NCBI GenBank assembly: GCA_031292355.1
Contig: JARLHI010000060.1
Location: 248,001 to 312,000, forward strand
Direction: 5' to 3'
DNA length: 64,000 bases
From: Candidatus Obscuribacterales bacterium
GTDB taxonomy: Bacteria > Cyanobacteriota > Vampirovibrionia > Obscuribacterales > Obscuribacteraceae
A program made the position numbers and the translations under genes. Numbering within the stretch: the stretch's first letter is position 1; the number at the start of each line of letters is the position of its first letter. The notes below the pieces were generated by a model that saw only the letters and a list, made by a program, of their open reading frames with translations, did no database searches and was not told where the DNA came from. This document shows positions 43,334-52,511 of this stretch, one piece after another.

Positions 43334-44539
43334 ATGAGTCGAAACAAACAAGCAGACGGCACGAAAATTGCTCAAGCCGCCAAAGACCTCAATGTTACTA
43401 GCGTGACCATTCGTCGCTATTTAACAGAATTCAATATTGAAACAATGTCGGACGAAAACGGTATTAAAGTTTTGCCGGCACAAGCAATGGACGAATTGCA
43501 GGAAGTCCGTCGTCTGAAAGAAGACGGAATGACTAATCCAAAAGTAATGGAATTTTTGGAAGAACGTCGCACCAAATCTGGTGCTGATGCCAAACCTGAA
43601 AAACCTAAAGCACGCGCAAAAGCGAAAGTGGTTGAAAGCAAACCAGTGACGTCTAAAGCTCGTAAGGTGGAAGAAGTAGAAGAGGAAGAGGACGAAGAAG
43701 AAGTCGCTCCTGTTCGCAAGGTCGCTGCTGCGAAGCCGGTGAAAAAAACGACAGCACGCCGCGTTGCTAAAGCTGAAGTCGTTGAAGCGGAAGAAGCTGT
43801 GGCTCCTGTTGCTGCAGAAGTAACCGAATCAGGCGATGCCGATGATGACTCCGAATCGAACGGTGACGAATCAGAAGCTGGCGATGACAATCGTTCCAAA
43901 CATTCTTTGACCTGTCAGACTTGCGGCAAAGTCTTTGAACACATGAATCCCAGATTGCGTGACTGTCTGGACTGTTACCGTGCCAAACGCAAAGAAAGAC
44001 GCCGCGGCGGAGCAGACCGACACAAAAACGTAATCCAGCATCCTCTCGCTCAACAAGCAGCTGCTAAGGCTCCATCAGCTCAAGCTGCCGAACTTGCTGC
44101 GGCCGCTGCGAGCGCACCGGCTCCTCGCCAGAGAGATTTCTCTCCAGCAGCCTCCAGTGCTCCAGCTCAGGCTCCATCGCGTGAGCGCGACAGAGACCGT
44201 GACAGAGGCGCCGATCGTGAGCGCAACTTCGATAGAGATCGTGGAGCCGACAAAGGTGGCGAGCGAGAACGCGAACGTGAATTCGTCGCTGCTCCTGCCC
44301 CATCGTCTGCGCCACTTGTGCAACGTGGACCAGTTCGCAATTACAGAAAAGCGATTGAAGAAACGCGTCAAATCACAGGCAGTCTCAAGCGTCGGCTCGA
44401 ACGACCTGATTTGCCTGAAGGCGAGCGTCGCTGGTTGGAGCAGATTTATGCTTATCAGCTGATTCTGCACCAAGGTTGGAGGCATCTGGCTGAATATAAA
44501 TCAGCTGGTCAGAACCAGTCTGGCAGAACAGAAGACTAA
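43334..44539 (+). CDS. HTH and zinc-knuckle nucleic-acid-binding protein
   Basis: A 401-residue protein. Residues about 8-60 resemble a MerR/HTH_17-type helix-turn-helix (KIAQAAKDLNVTSVTIRRYL). A long Ala/Lys/Glu-rich linker follows, then a zinc knuckle CQTCGKVFEHM...CLDC near residue 195, then low-complexity RD-rich sequence (RERDRDRDRGADRERNFDRD), and a helical C-terminal domain (residues about 345-400; RKAIEETRQITGSLKRRLER). RD-rich tracts are common in RNA-binding, phase-separating proteins. ATG 43334 is chosen for its AAAGGA SD; an in-frame GTG at 43250 lacks one. A strong terminator follows. Function unknown; a nucleoid or RNA role is inference. Confidence 0.7.
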   Translation: MSRNKQADGTKIAQAAKDLNVTSVTIRRYLTEFNIETMSDENGIKVLPAQAMDELQEVRRLKEDGMTNPKVMEFLEERRTKSGADAKPEKPKARAKAKVVESKPVTSKARKVEEVEEEEDEEEVAPVRKVAAAKPVKKTTARRVAKAEVVEAEEAVAPVAAEVTESGDADDDSESNGDESEAGDDNRSKHSLTCQTCGKVFEHMNPRLRDCLDCYRAKRKERRRGGADRHKNVIQHPLAQQAAAKAPSAQAAELAAAAASAPAPRQRDFSPAASSAPAQAPSRERDRDRDRGADRERNFDRDRGADKGGEREREREFVAAPAPSSAPLVQRGPVRNYRKAIEETRQITGSLKRRLERPDLPEGERRWLEQIYAYQLILHQGWRHLAEYKSAGQNQSGRTED

Positions 44540-44560
44540 GTCATTTAACAGACTTCAAAA

Positions 44561-44591
44561 AACTCGACAATGGAAATTGTCGAGTTTTTTT
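44561..44591 (+). terminator. Intrinsic terminator of the HTH/zinc-knuckle gene
   Basis: An 11-bp perfect stem (44561-44571 with 44576-44586), GGAA loop and T-run to 44591. A-run on the other side also allows use from the minus strand. Confidence 0.88.
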
Positions 44592-44648
44592 GTGACCAAA
44601 ACTCGACGATTGTTGACGACATTGTCAATCTAAATCAGTGTGCTCAGG

Positions 44649-45407
44649 TCAAATCGCTTTGATTGGCCATTCTATTGTTTCGATGTGCTTTGAAAAGTGC
44701 AAAATAGGCGGCTGTGAAAAGTCGAAATCATATTGTTTACCCATAGTGTTCACTTCAAAACGCGCTTCTGCTTTTTGCAGTTGCCATTGCCTGTGGTGAA
44801 TGTCACCGCGGCATACTCGATCTTTTGAATCCAGCACATACAAGCAATAGCGTTCAGTTAGAAATGCTTCGATTGAACTTGGTTTAGAAAGCTCAATTGG
44901 AGTGATTGGACGATAAGACGCTTTGAAATTGTTTAGACCCTTGTTATTCTGCCTGGTGCTGCAGTATTCAATCCAGTCATTTGCCGCGCCAGTCGTAGTT
45001 ATCTGTTCAGTCAATTTCATTTGCGCCTTGAAGTAAGGCAAGTGATACCAGGTTCGCGCTATTTGTACGGCAACATCATTGGATGCATCAAGACTGAAAA
45101 AATAAACACCAGGTCGGCCATCGACGGTGACATAAGTGCGAACGTTTAACTCGAGAAACTCAGAAAGATATTCAACCGTCGGTAAACCCCTGAGCTTAAC
45201 CCTGCTCATGCGGAATGGGACGACGCCAACGTAAGCTTCGCCCTCATAAAGATCTATTTGCAGCTGGCGGGGTACATGTGTGCGCAAGGTTTCTACTGGA
45301 ATCTTCCAGTGCGCAAATAATAAATTTACCCAATTTTGACTCATTACCCATTGCCCAGAAGGTAATGGATAGGGACGATGTGCGTATTCTTTTAACAAAG
45401 CATGCAT
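44649..45407 (-). CDS. DUF2071 (YqjF-like) protein
   Basis: A 252-residue cytoplasmic protein of the DUF2071 family, whose fold resembles acetoacetate decarboxylase; the reaction is not known. Visible family motifs: NLLFAHWKIPVETLRTHVP, LQIDLYEGEAYVGVVPFRMS, FLELNVRTYVTVDGRPGVYF and a mid-protein ARTWYHLPYFKAQM. It lies 9 bases after the AAA ATPase gene on the same strand, so the two are cotranscribed. Confidence 0.85.
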   Translation of the reverse strand: MHALLKEYAHRPYPLPSGQWVMSQNWVNLLFAHWKIPVETLRTHVPRQLQIDLYEGEAYVGVVPFRMSRVKLRGLPTVEYLSEFLELNVRTYVTVDGRPGVYFFSLDASNDVAVQIARTWYHLPYFKAQMKLTEQITTTGAANDWIEYCSTRQNNKGLNNFKASYRPITPIELSKPSSIEAFLTERYCLYVLDSKDRVCRGDIHHRQWQLQKAEARFEVNTMGKQYDFDFSQPPILHFSKHIETIEWPIKAI

Positions 45408-45416
45408 GTTTTCAGT

Positions 45417-46304
45417 TTAATCGTTATCGAGCAACAAGCGGTCGATCTGACGCTGATAATTGTTGAGGAAATATCTGGTCACTTCAAAATGTTCAGTTTG
45501 TTCATATTCAACTTGCTGCCAACCAAATTGATTGAACTGAATTATTTTTGCGCCTGGATAAGCAAGAAGGATGGGGGAGTGCGTGGCTATAACGAATTGA
45601 GAGTTGTTTTTAACTAATTCGTTGATGCGCACGAGGGCCGCAAGTTGTCTGGTCGGTGACAGAGCGGCTTCCGGTTCGTCGAGTAAATACAATCCGTCGC
45701 CACGAAATCGGTCATTTAGTAAAGAAAGAAACGATTCGCCGTGCGATTGCTCGTGATAGTCTCCGATGTAGGTGGCGAAATTGTAGAAACTCTCGGCGCG
45801 CAAAAAGAAACCGTCCAGTGGTTTGCCGAGACCTTTTTTCAAGGTGATGCTCTCGTGCAGCGCCGAAACGGTGTCTGCACCTTCATACATATGATTGAAA
45901 CTGCCTCCTTCTTTGGGAAAGCCAAATGCCAAAGCGGCGGCCTCTAAAAGCGTAGATTTGCCGGCACCGTTCTCACCTATAAAGAACGTGACGTCCGGGG
46001 CAAACTCAAGGCAGCCCAATTTAGAGACTGCCGGGATGTTGAAGGGATATTCGGGTTGATACTCAGTCGCTTCTGGTTCGGTTGGCGTGTTCTGGGCTCT
46101 TCTGGCGACCGCTGCTGCGATTTTCCAGGCTGGCTCTGCTAAACCATCAGAGTCATCGTCATCGGCAAGACCGTCTCCTGAGTACGGAGCGTCTCCACTG
46201 TTATTCTCGCGCGTGTCCTTTGGCAATGCCGCCTCGTCGACACTCATTGAGCGGATATAAGGCTTGAGGCTTGGCGATTTGTTTTTCTTGGCCCATTTAC
46301 TCAT
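45417..46304 (-). CDS. AAA family ATPase (ABC/RecF-like, predicted)
   Basis: A 295-residue ATPase. The Walker A motif is FFIGENGAGKSTLLEA near residue 112; LYLLDEPEAALSPTRQ is the signature D-loop/Walker B region near residue 205, and VIATHSPILLAYPG is the H-loop. This is the compact AAA_15/AAA_21 type found in stand-alone ATPases, some of which act in phage defence (OLD-like) while others are housekeeping. No nuclease domain is fused. An N-terminal acidic, disordered segment (about 70 residues) precedes the core. Partner: the DUF2071 protein encoded 9 bases downstream. Confidence 0.87.
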   Translation of the reverse strand: MSKWAKKNKSPSLKPYIRSMSVDEAALPKDTRENNSGDAPYSGDGLADDDDSDGLAEPAWKIAAAVARRAQNTPTEPEATEYQPEYPFNIPAVSKLGCLEFAPDVTFFIGENGAGKSTLLEAAALAFGFPKEGGSFNHMYEGADTVSALHESITLKKGLGKPLDGFFLRAESFYNFATYIGDYHEQSHGESFLSLLNDRFRGDGLYLLDEPEAALSPTRQLAALVRINELVKNNSQFVIATHSPILLAYPGAKIIQFNQFGWQQVEYEQTEHFEVTRYFLNNYQRQIDRLLLDND

Positions 46305-46928
46305 ATCAGTATTGTGTCACAGGAAATTTCGCTAATCTGGTTTTTAGTAGTTAAAGTGATCGCGTCGTTCCGCATCGACTTTTGTTTTGGCAATCTTTCA
46401 CCAATCTTTCATTTTGAAAAATTGCTTTCGACACTTCGACTTTTTCGTCGTCGTTACCACGGTGAAATAAAACACTTTTCGCTTTATGACTATTGACTAA
46501 AACGCCATCGCTGCTCGAATCTCGACGTTCGAAAGGCTGTAAAGATAATGCCGATCACGTTTTCGCTTGAATGATCGTTGCTCATGCCTCGATCACAAGT
46601 CCGCAATATTTAGCAAACCATTTTAGTGGTGCCCAAGAGGATATTCATCGTTCGTTACAAGTGGTGCCAAAAGAAAATGTTTCCAAATTGAAATCAATTC
46701 GCTTCCGCTTGGATGCTGGAGATGCACTATCGCTGGCGTTCTTTGAAATTTGAAAACCTGGCGCGTTTTTTGTTGAGATGGAAAATGTCATTAGCAATTT
46801 TGATCACAACCTGGTCACTATTTTCAAATAAAACTGATGGAACAAAAGTTGTTGCGTGAGTTGGAAGTTTGAATTTTCTTAATAGGCTGAATTCATTCCA
46901 GTGCGGCAATTAGATTTTGGAGGCACTT
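46305..46928. other. Intergenic region before the SbtA-like gene
   Basis: A 624-base AT-rich stretch between divergent genes. Short open frames on both strands have no family features. I see no tRNA, hairpin with T-run or good promoter pair. Confidence 0.4.
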
Positions 46929-49019
46929 ATGTCATCACGGAATTTCCCCTTTAAGCCCGGACTGCCCATGGCTTCATGGGTAGGTGTATGGCTGGTCAAG
47001 AATAGATTGCAATCCACCTTTAATAAGTTGGCACCGCTTCCGGTGCGCATCGGAGCATGCGTAGCATCTTTAGTTGTTTCCTTTAGTTTTTTACCAGCTG
47101 TTTGGGCCGCTCTCGATGAGCCTGGTAATGAAAGCCCTAAAACGATTGCGGTAGTACCTGTAGGTGCCCAAAATATCTCTTTTAAGCAAATTAATGGAAA
47201 ATTAGATAACGCTGCTGACATGCAGGCAAAGATAGCTATCGCAGCGGAAACAGAATCGGGTAAACCGACAGACCTCGTGGTCGGCCCGCAGACAGCAATT
47301 CTTTTGAATGGCATGCCCGCGAAAGTCGGCGAGCTTAAACCTGGTGACGATATTAAGGTCAGTGTCGACGAAAAAGGTCAGGCTGTTGCAGTTGACGCGA
47401 AGCGCAGCCGTCCAGGAATTGTTTTGGATGTGGATCACCATCATGTCGTTTTAACAACTGATTATCTCGATCATTTTGCTTATGACATGCCCGTTGGCAC
47501 CAAGCTTGCAATTAACGGTAAAGACGTACAGATAGGCGATTTGCAAAAGGGTGATACGGTTGCAATCGTCGCTGATAAGAACGATCACGTTTTGCAGGCT
47601 TCCGTAAAACGGTCAACATTTTTCAATGAATTTGTTACCAATTTTCAAAAGAATTTGTTCAAACCATTGCTGCTGTTTTTCTACTTAGGTTTCAGTATTC
47701 CTCTATTAAGGATCGCTTTTGAATTTCCAAATGCTATCTATCAGGGCTTAACCATCTATCTATTGATATCGATCGGCTGGAAGGGTGGCGAAGAGCTCGC
47801 AGTTCTATCAGGCGGCGAGTTAGCGCAGGCTCTTAAGTTCATTGGTGTCGGTTTCTGCACGAACATAGTAATAGGCATCGCAACTTATTTCATACTCCGC
47901 AAATTTATCCCACGTATGCGCAAAATTGATGCTGCCACGGTATCTGCATATTATGGATCCGATTCTGCAGGAACCTTCGTAACATGCTTAGGTGTTCTCC
48001 AGACCGCCCACATTGCATATGCTGCTTACATGCCAGTAATGCTCGCTTCCATGGAAATACCTGGATGTCTGGTTGGTCTATACCTGGTATCACGCTTGCG
48101 TAGAACCGGCATGGATGTCCATGGCAATATGCCAGACGAGCCTGGTTACGATGGTGACACCGTTCCTGGTAACTACGTAACGTCTGAACGGGAATTTGAA
48201 TCCATGGTCGCTGCTGAGAGCATCGCTCCGCCAATTGAAATGAAGGAGCCAGTTGGTGCCGGAGTTTCACAAGCTGCTCGTTCAGCTGTAGCCTTTAGAA
48301 CTCAAGAAACTGCGACGGTTGTCAGAGCTTCGCGCACCGGCTACGGTGAACACACTAGTGGCGGTAATGGTGGTTCTGATCGCCCCAAAACCCCTGCTAA
48401 GAGCGATCTGCACAAACTCATCCCTGGACATGCACCACAACATGCACACGCTGGACACGGTCATGGTGGTGAAGGCTCTGCGAAAGGTACTGGTGAGTTA
48501 CTGAGAGAAGTATTCTTCAATCCAGGAATTGCTCTTCTCTTTGGTGGCATCATGATTGGTTTCATCAGTAAACATCAGGGTAACGCCGTCGTTCAAGCCG
48601 ACGATCAACTTTTCGTCTCGCTCTTTCAGGGCATGCTTTGCTTGTTCTTGTTAGAGATGGGGATGACTGCTTCTAAGCGTTTGCAAGATTTGAAGACTGC
48701 TAGCTGGAAGTTCATTGCTTTTGGTTTGCTAGCTCCCAACCTGTTTGCCGTTTTTGGTATGAGCGTTGCCTGTATGTTCAGCCATGCTATCAACCAACCG
48801 TTGCAACTTGGCACCTACGTTTTGTTCGCCGTTCTGTGCGCTGCCGCCTCATACATTGCGGTGCCGGCAATTCAGCGATTGGCTATTCCTGAAGCAAGTC
48901 CAACGCTGCCGCTTGCAGCATCTCTGGGTCTGACCTTTTCATACAACGTGACCATCGGTATCCCACTTTATCTGGTAATTGCGCAACAACTTATTCGAGC
49001 ATTCCCAGTCGTGAACTGA
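46929..49019 (+). CDS. SbtA-like sodium/bicarbonate transporter with an inserted extracytoplasmic-type domain
   Basis: A 696-residue protein, nearly twice the usual 370. Residues about 30-60 hold a span (IGACVASLVVSFSFLPAVWA). Residues about 70-230 form a beta-rich domain (VGPQTAILLNGMPAKVGELK; VGTKLAINGKDVQIGDLQKG) with two similar halves. Residues about 240-400 match the N-half of the SbtA/PF05982 family (SAYYGSDSAGTFVTCLGVLQ, MEIPGCLVGLYLVSRL). A disordered linker with His clusters (HAPQHAHAGHGHGG) leads to the C-half (residues about 520-696; LFLLEMGMTASKRLQDLK, LAIPEASPTLPLAASLGLTF). SbtA takes up bicarbonate with Na+. ATG 46929 has GGAGG upstream. The extra domain has no match that I know. 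Confidence 0.82.
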   Translation: MSSRNFPFKPGLPMASWVGVWLVKNRLQSTFNKLAPLPVRIGACVASLVVSFSFLPAVWAALDEPGNESPKTIAVVPVGAQNISFKQINGKLDNAADMQAKIAIAAETESGKPTDLVVGPQTAILLNGMPAKVGELKPGDDIKVSVDEKGQAVAVDAKRSRPGIVLDVDHHHVVLTTDYLDHFAYDMPVGTKLAINGKDVQIGDLQKGDTVAIVADKNDHVLQASVKRSTFFNEFVTNFQKNLFKPLLLFFYLGFSIPLLRIAFEFPNAIYQGLTIYLLISIGWKGGEELAVLSGGELAQALKFIGVGFCTNIVIGIATYFILRKFIPRMRKIDAATVSAYYGSDSAGTFVTCLGVLQTAHIAYAAYMPVMLASMEIPGCLVGLYLVSRLRRTGMDVHGNMPDEPGYDGDTVPGNYVTSEREFESMVAAESIAPPIEMKEPVGAGVSQAARSAVAFRTQETATVVRASRTGYGEHTSGGNGGSDRPKTPAKSDLHKLIPGHAPQHAHAGHGHGGEGSAKGTGELLREVFFNPGIALLFGGIMIGFISKHQGNAVVQADDQLFVSLFQGMLCLFLLEMGMTASKRLQDLKTASWKFIAFGLLAPNLFAVFGMSVACMFSHAINQPLQLGTYVLFAVLCAAASYIAVPAIQRLAIPEASPTLPLAASLGLTFSYNVTIGIPLYLVIAQQLIRAFPVVN

Positions 49020-49080
49020 CCGCAATCTCTCAGATCAAATGTTTAGTTTCTACAAATAAGTTTCCTTAGTGAGGTCCAAA

Positions 49081-49641
49081 ATGCAAACCGTTGAAGAAAA
49101 GTCTGTCACACGCAAACAAGTTGAATCAAACAACTATGCGACGCCGACTGCACCAAAAAAGGCTGGTGGCTTTCCTCTTGAGCGAGTAATTATCGCCGTC
49201 TCCTTGATTGGATGCGCAGCAGCCGTTGGTTTCGCCAATCGACCAAAACCAACCGAAGCAACCGGCATCAAGTATTTGCAAGAGGATAATTATTCTCAAG
49301 CTGTGTCGACTCTGCAAAAGGCTGTGCAAACAGAAGGACCAAGTCACGCATCTTATCTGGCTATGGCTAAAGCTAGCAATGAATTGCAAAACTACAGCTC
49401 TGGTTTGAAATATGCTGATGAAGCGTTGAAGTATTTCCCAACTGAGCCAGCCGCGTGGGTTGAGCGTTCCACTGCTAATCTTGGATTGCATAAATTTCGG
49501 GAAGCATTCGAAGATTCTCAACACGCTCTTGGATTTGATGCAGCTAACAAACGTGCCCTTGCAATTCGCAATCGCGCCGAAACAATGCTTGCTCAAAATA
49601 ACTCAAGCCTCGAAGCGAGCCGCAGTTACAATCAAGAGTAG
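49081..49641 (+). CDS. Small membrane-anchored TPR protein
   Basis: A 186-residue protein with one span near residues 35-55 (VIIAVSLIGCAAAVGFA) and TPR units after it (GIKYLQEDNYSQAVSTLQKA, AYLAMAKASNELQNYSSGLK-like, ADEALKYFPTEPAAWVERST). ATG 49081 is preferred over GTG 49069, because GTGAGG there serves as SD. It begins 61 bases after the SbtA-like gene, so it may be a partner of that transporter (inference). Confidence 0.75.
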   Translation: MQTVEEKSVTRKQVESNNYATPTAPKKAGGFPLERVIIAVSLIGCAAAVGFANRPKPTEATGIKYLQEDNYSQAVSTLQKAVQTEGPSHASYLAMAKASNELQNYSSGLKYADEALKYFPTEPAAWVERSTANLGLHKFREAFEDSQHALGFDAANKRALAIRNRAETMLAQNNSSLEASRSYNQE

Positions 49642-49675
49642 TTAACTCAAACAACAAACGTGCCTGCTACAAAAT

Positions 49676-49948
49676 CTATCTGTGCGCTACCATTAAATTT
49701 TGTCGAGTTTCTTCAGCGCCTGGATGAATTTTAAGAGCAGTCTGGAAGATATGAAATATTTCTTGCCAACTTTCGTCCGAAAGTTCACGTGCATAATGCA
49801 CGTGTTTGGCGTCTGAGCTATCCACGGTCGCCTTTAACGCCTGCACGCCCTGGAAGTTTAGAGAATTGACGTCTGGGGCTGGTTTCGCTTCGAGTTGAGG
49901 CGCGATAAATAACGCTAAAAAAGAAGGGAAAAATAATTGAAACCGCAT
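49676..49948 (-). CDS. Small secreted hypothetical protein
   Basis: A 90-residue protein with a signal peptide (MRFQLFFPSFLALFIAP, cleavage near LEAKPA) and a helical mature part, DESWQEIFHIFQTALKIHPG, that resembles one TPR-like helix pair. It ends convergent with the small TPR gene. It lies 15 bases after the next upstream gene, so the two may be cotranscribed. Confidence 0.6.
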   Translation of the reverse strand: MRFQLFFPSFLALFIAPQLEAKPAPDVNSLNFQGVQALKATVDSSDAKHVHYARELSDESWQEIFHIFQTALKIHPGAEETRQNLMVAHR

Positions 49949-49963
49949 ATCAGCGGACCGTAT

Positions 49964-51121
49964 TTAAAACGGCTCACCTAGCCCAGGAACGCGTCCAATT
50001 GATGTGGGTTGCGGAGTGGACAAGCCGGGCACGTAACCACCATTGCTACCACTGGTACCAGAATATGGCGCCATCGCCGGTGGTTGCTGCGAAAGGCTGC
50101 CCATCTGACCGGCAGACATGCCAATTGGTTGTGCGGCCTGTGGTGGCATTTGATTGCTTCGACCAGGAAAAGCACCATTCATTGATGGTGGCATTTGAGA
50201 ACTTTGCATGTTCTGCGGTGGCATACCCATACCCATTCCAGTTGGACCGCCATTAGCTTGGGCCATTTGCCCATTGGGAAGTGCTGAAACAGGCAAGGTT
50301 GCTTTGGAAATATCTATGGGACCATTCAATCTAATTGGCATTACTTCACCCTTTTTCAGGGTTAGCTCGGCGCCGACATTTGGCATGTACATGGGAAAGC
50401 CAACCCGTCTGGTGACAAAGTTCATCGCACCATATCCAGTTTGTTTAGCGTATTTGCCAGCTGTGCCCATGGGATTTCGGTTAGATTGATTGGAAGCATC
50501 ATCTTGTGGATTGTGCTCAATAAATCCAGTAAAGGGCAAAGTGCGACCGTCTGGCAGAATTAGCGTTTGCAAAGCGATGCTCACGGATCCTGGAGCAGCT
50601 CCTTTGCGTGTTTTTGATGAAATTGAACACGTTACTGTGCCAAGAATTTTTGATTGTGGCGGCACTAATTGCTTGCCATTACTTATATAGCCATCTTCTA
50701 AGCGAATGAAGAAAATGTCTCCTGATTTGCTATTTTTCGACGAAACTTCGTTTTCTAGAATGCCTGTTAAAACCGTCCCAGGCATGACACGCGATGCCTG
50801 CATTTGCTGGAACATAGCTGGATCAAACTTTGGTACCAACCCCATCATATTGCCGCCAGCCACAGGAGGTGGTGTCAACGCCGACCCTTGCGGCACGCCA
50901 TTGGTCAAGCCGGGAACGGCTCCTCCTGGTGGCGAATAACCCTGAGCAATCGCTGCGTTCATCGTCGACAGCAGGCTAATTGAGCAAAGTGAGATGCCCA
51001 AAAGCGCTGAAAACGCAATAGATACTGACTGGTTCGGAGCTTGCTTGGCTTTCACAGATGAGACCTCGGCCCTATTTGGGCTGAAGTTTAAGTGATTGCC
51101 TTCGTCCTTACTATGTGGCAA
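49964..51121 (-). CDS. Secreted Pro/Gly-rich protein with a VirB10/TrbI-like core
   Basis: A 385-residue exported protein with a signal segment (IAFSALLGISLCSISLLSTM, residues about 33-60). Residues about 110-290 contain a beta-rich core (MPGTVLTGILENEVSSKNSK, PQSKILGTVTCSIS, SVSIALQTLILPDGRTLPFT) that is reminiscent of the C-terminal domain of VirB10/TrbI, the outer-membrane part of type IV secretion. The C-terminal 90 residues are low-complexity (MGMGMPPQNMQ and similar). No other secretion genes are adjacent, so the similarity may reflect only a shared fold. TTG 51121 overlaps the upstream gene by 11 bases. Confidence 0.6.
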   Translation of the reverse strand: MPHSKDEGNHLNFSPNRAEVSSVKAKQAPNQSVSIAFSALLGISLCSISLLSTMNAAIAQGYSPPGGAVPGLTNGVPQGSALTPPPVAGGNMMGLVPKFDPAMFQQMQASRVMPGTVLTGILENEVSSKNSKSGDIFFIRLEDGYISNGKQLVPPQSKILGTVTCSISSKTRKGAAPGSVSIALQTLILPDGRTLPFTGFIEHNPQDDASNQSNRNPMGTAGKYAKQTGYGAMNFVTRRVGFPMYMPNVGAELTLKKGEVMPIRLNGPIDISKATLPVSALPNGQMAQANGGPTGMGMGMPPQNMQSSQMPPSMNGAFPGRSNQMPPQAAQPIGMSAGQMGSLSQQPPAMAPYSGTSGSNGGYVPGLSTPQPTSIGRVPGLGEPF

Positions 51122-52172
51122 TCACGAAATTTGACTGATCTGTTTTGATGCTTGAATTAAAAGCGGCATTAAATTCAGACACAATCTCATATGACCGCAG
51201 TCGGTCTTCAAACGAATACGTATCGGTGACGATCATTAGCTCGTCAGCATTAGTCATTGCCATCAACTTTTCGAGCTTTTTGCGCACAGTCTCAGCACTG
51301 CCGAAAGCGGCAATTTCTAAGCGGCTGGCCACAGCGGCCTTTTCATAAGGGCTCCACAGTCCGTCCATACTATCCACTGGTGGCTTGAGCATTACCGATT
51401 GGCCACGGACCAGACCCAGAAATCGCTGGTATGAGGTCGTTGCCAGTCTCTGCGCTTCTCGCTCTGTGTCTGCTGCGATAACTGGGACGCCAATCATTAG
51501 ATATGGTTTTGTCAAAGAGCGAGATGGTTTGAAGTATTGGCGATAAATGGCGATGGCGTTGAACAGTTCCTCCGGCGCAAAATGGCTGGCAAAGGCAAAC
51601 GGCATGCCTAACTCTGCCGAGAGTCTGGCACTAAAATCGCTCGAACCTAGTAGCCAGATCGGAATTTCAAGACCAGCGCCCGGTTGGGCCCTTACGGTTT
51701 GTCCTTCTTTGGCTGGTGCAAAATAACCTAACAACTCCGCTAGAAGCTCAGGAAAATCATGTCCAGTGCGCGCTATATCGCGACGCAAAGCACGCATTGT
51801 CGCGCCATCAGTGCCAGGCGCACGGCCAAGTCCAAGGTCAATGCGTCCAGGATACAAAGATTCAAGCGTGCCGAATTGTTCGGCAATAATAAGCGGCGCG
51901 TGATTTGGCAGCATGATGCCACCCGAGCCAACTCTAATAGTGGTTGTGTTGGCTGCTACATAGCCGACCAGAACGGCAGTTGCAGAACTCGCCACTCCTG
52001 CTAAATTATGGTGCTCTGCTAACCAATACCGTTTGTAGCCAAGCTTTTCGGCGGATTTGGCCAGGTTTAAAGTATTTTTGAAGGCCTCGCCAGCTGTTTT
52101 ACCGGCTGCTACCGAAGCTAGATCGAGAATTGAAAACGGAATCTCGCTGAGCTGCTTAGTTTGTTCTGCCAT
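51111..52172 (-). CDS. LLM-class flavin-dependent oxidoreductase (luciferase-like)
   Basis: A 353-residue bacterial-luciferase-fold enzyme of the YhbW-like group. Family motifs are SILDLASVAAGKTAGEAF near the start, AEKLGYKRYWLAEHHNLAGV, VGSGGIMLPNHAPLIIAEQF, LYPGRIDLGLGRAPGTDGAT and PIWLLGSSDFSARLSAELGM. Such proteins use reduced flavin from a separate reductase; their substrates are often unknown. The gene overlaps the next one by 11 bases. Confidence 0.93.
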   Translation of the reverse strand: MAEQTKQLSEIPFSILDLASVAAGKTAGEAFKNTLNLAKSAEKLGYKRYWLAEHHNLAGVASSATAVLVGYVAANTTTIRVGSGGIMLPNHAPLIIAEQFGTLESLYPGRIDLGLGRAPGTDGATMRALRRDIARTGHDFPELLAELLGYFAPAKEGQTVRAQPGAGLEIPIWLLGSSDFSARLSAELGMPFAFASHFAPEELFNAIAIYRQYFKPSRSLTKPYLMIGVPVIAADTEREAQRLATTSYQRFLGLVRGQSVMLKPPVDSMDGLWSPYEKAAVASRLEIAAFGSAETVRKKLEKLMAMTNADELMIVTDTYSFEDRLRSYEIVSEFNAAFNSSIKTDQSNFVIAT

Positions 52173-52511
52173 GACTCTTCTCTTTTGCTGATTTCTTCAT
52201 TTTGCCTATTTTTTCAGGCAAAAGCGAAACTTTTAGTTTTTCACTACTATTGTTCAATGAATATCGTACTAACTGCTTGCCTCATTAGTCAAGAGAAGAA
52301 AAATCGCACTGGTAGCTCTTTTGTAAATAAAAAACTCCCCAGAATGCTCTGCTTTGGCAGTCTTTCGCTTATGGAAGCAGATATAGGTGTTAAAATGCCA
52401 GTCGCTCAAAGACAGATCGGTTAGTCCGGTCATATTTGTGCCTGTGAATATTACATACAGATTGGTCCCTTGCCTGCCTTGTTGCAGGACGCTAGACCAG
52501 AGGGGAATAAA
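52173..52511. other. Divergent promoter region of rpsF and the LLM oxidoreductase
   Basis: A 339-base stretch that must hold the ribosomal-operon promoter. Candidate -10 boxes (TATAGG near 52382, TTAAAA near 52390) lack well-placed -35 partners. No gene seen. Confidence 0.4.

Noticed and set aside
49964..51121. Calling a type IV secretion gene from the VirB10-like core
   Set aside because: No other secretion gene is nearby and the similarity is only in strand pattern, so it is described as a fold resemblance only.
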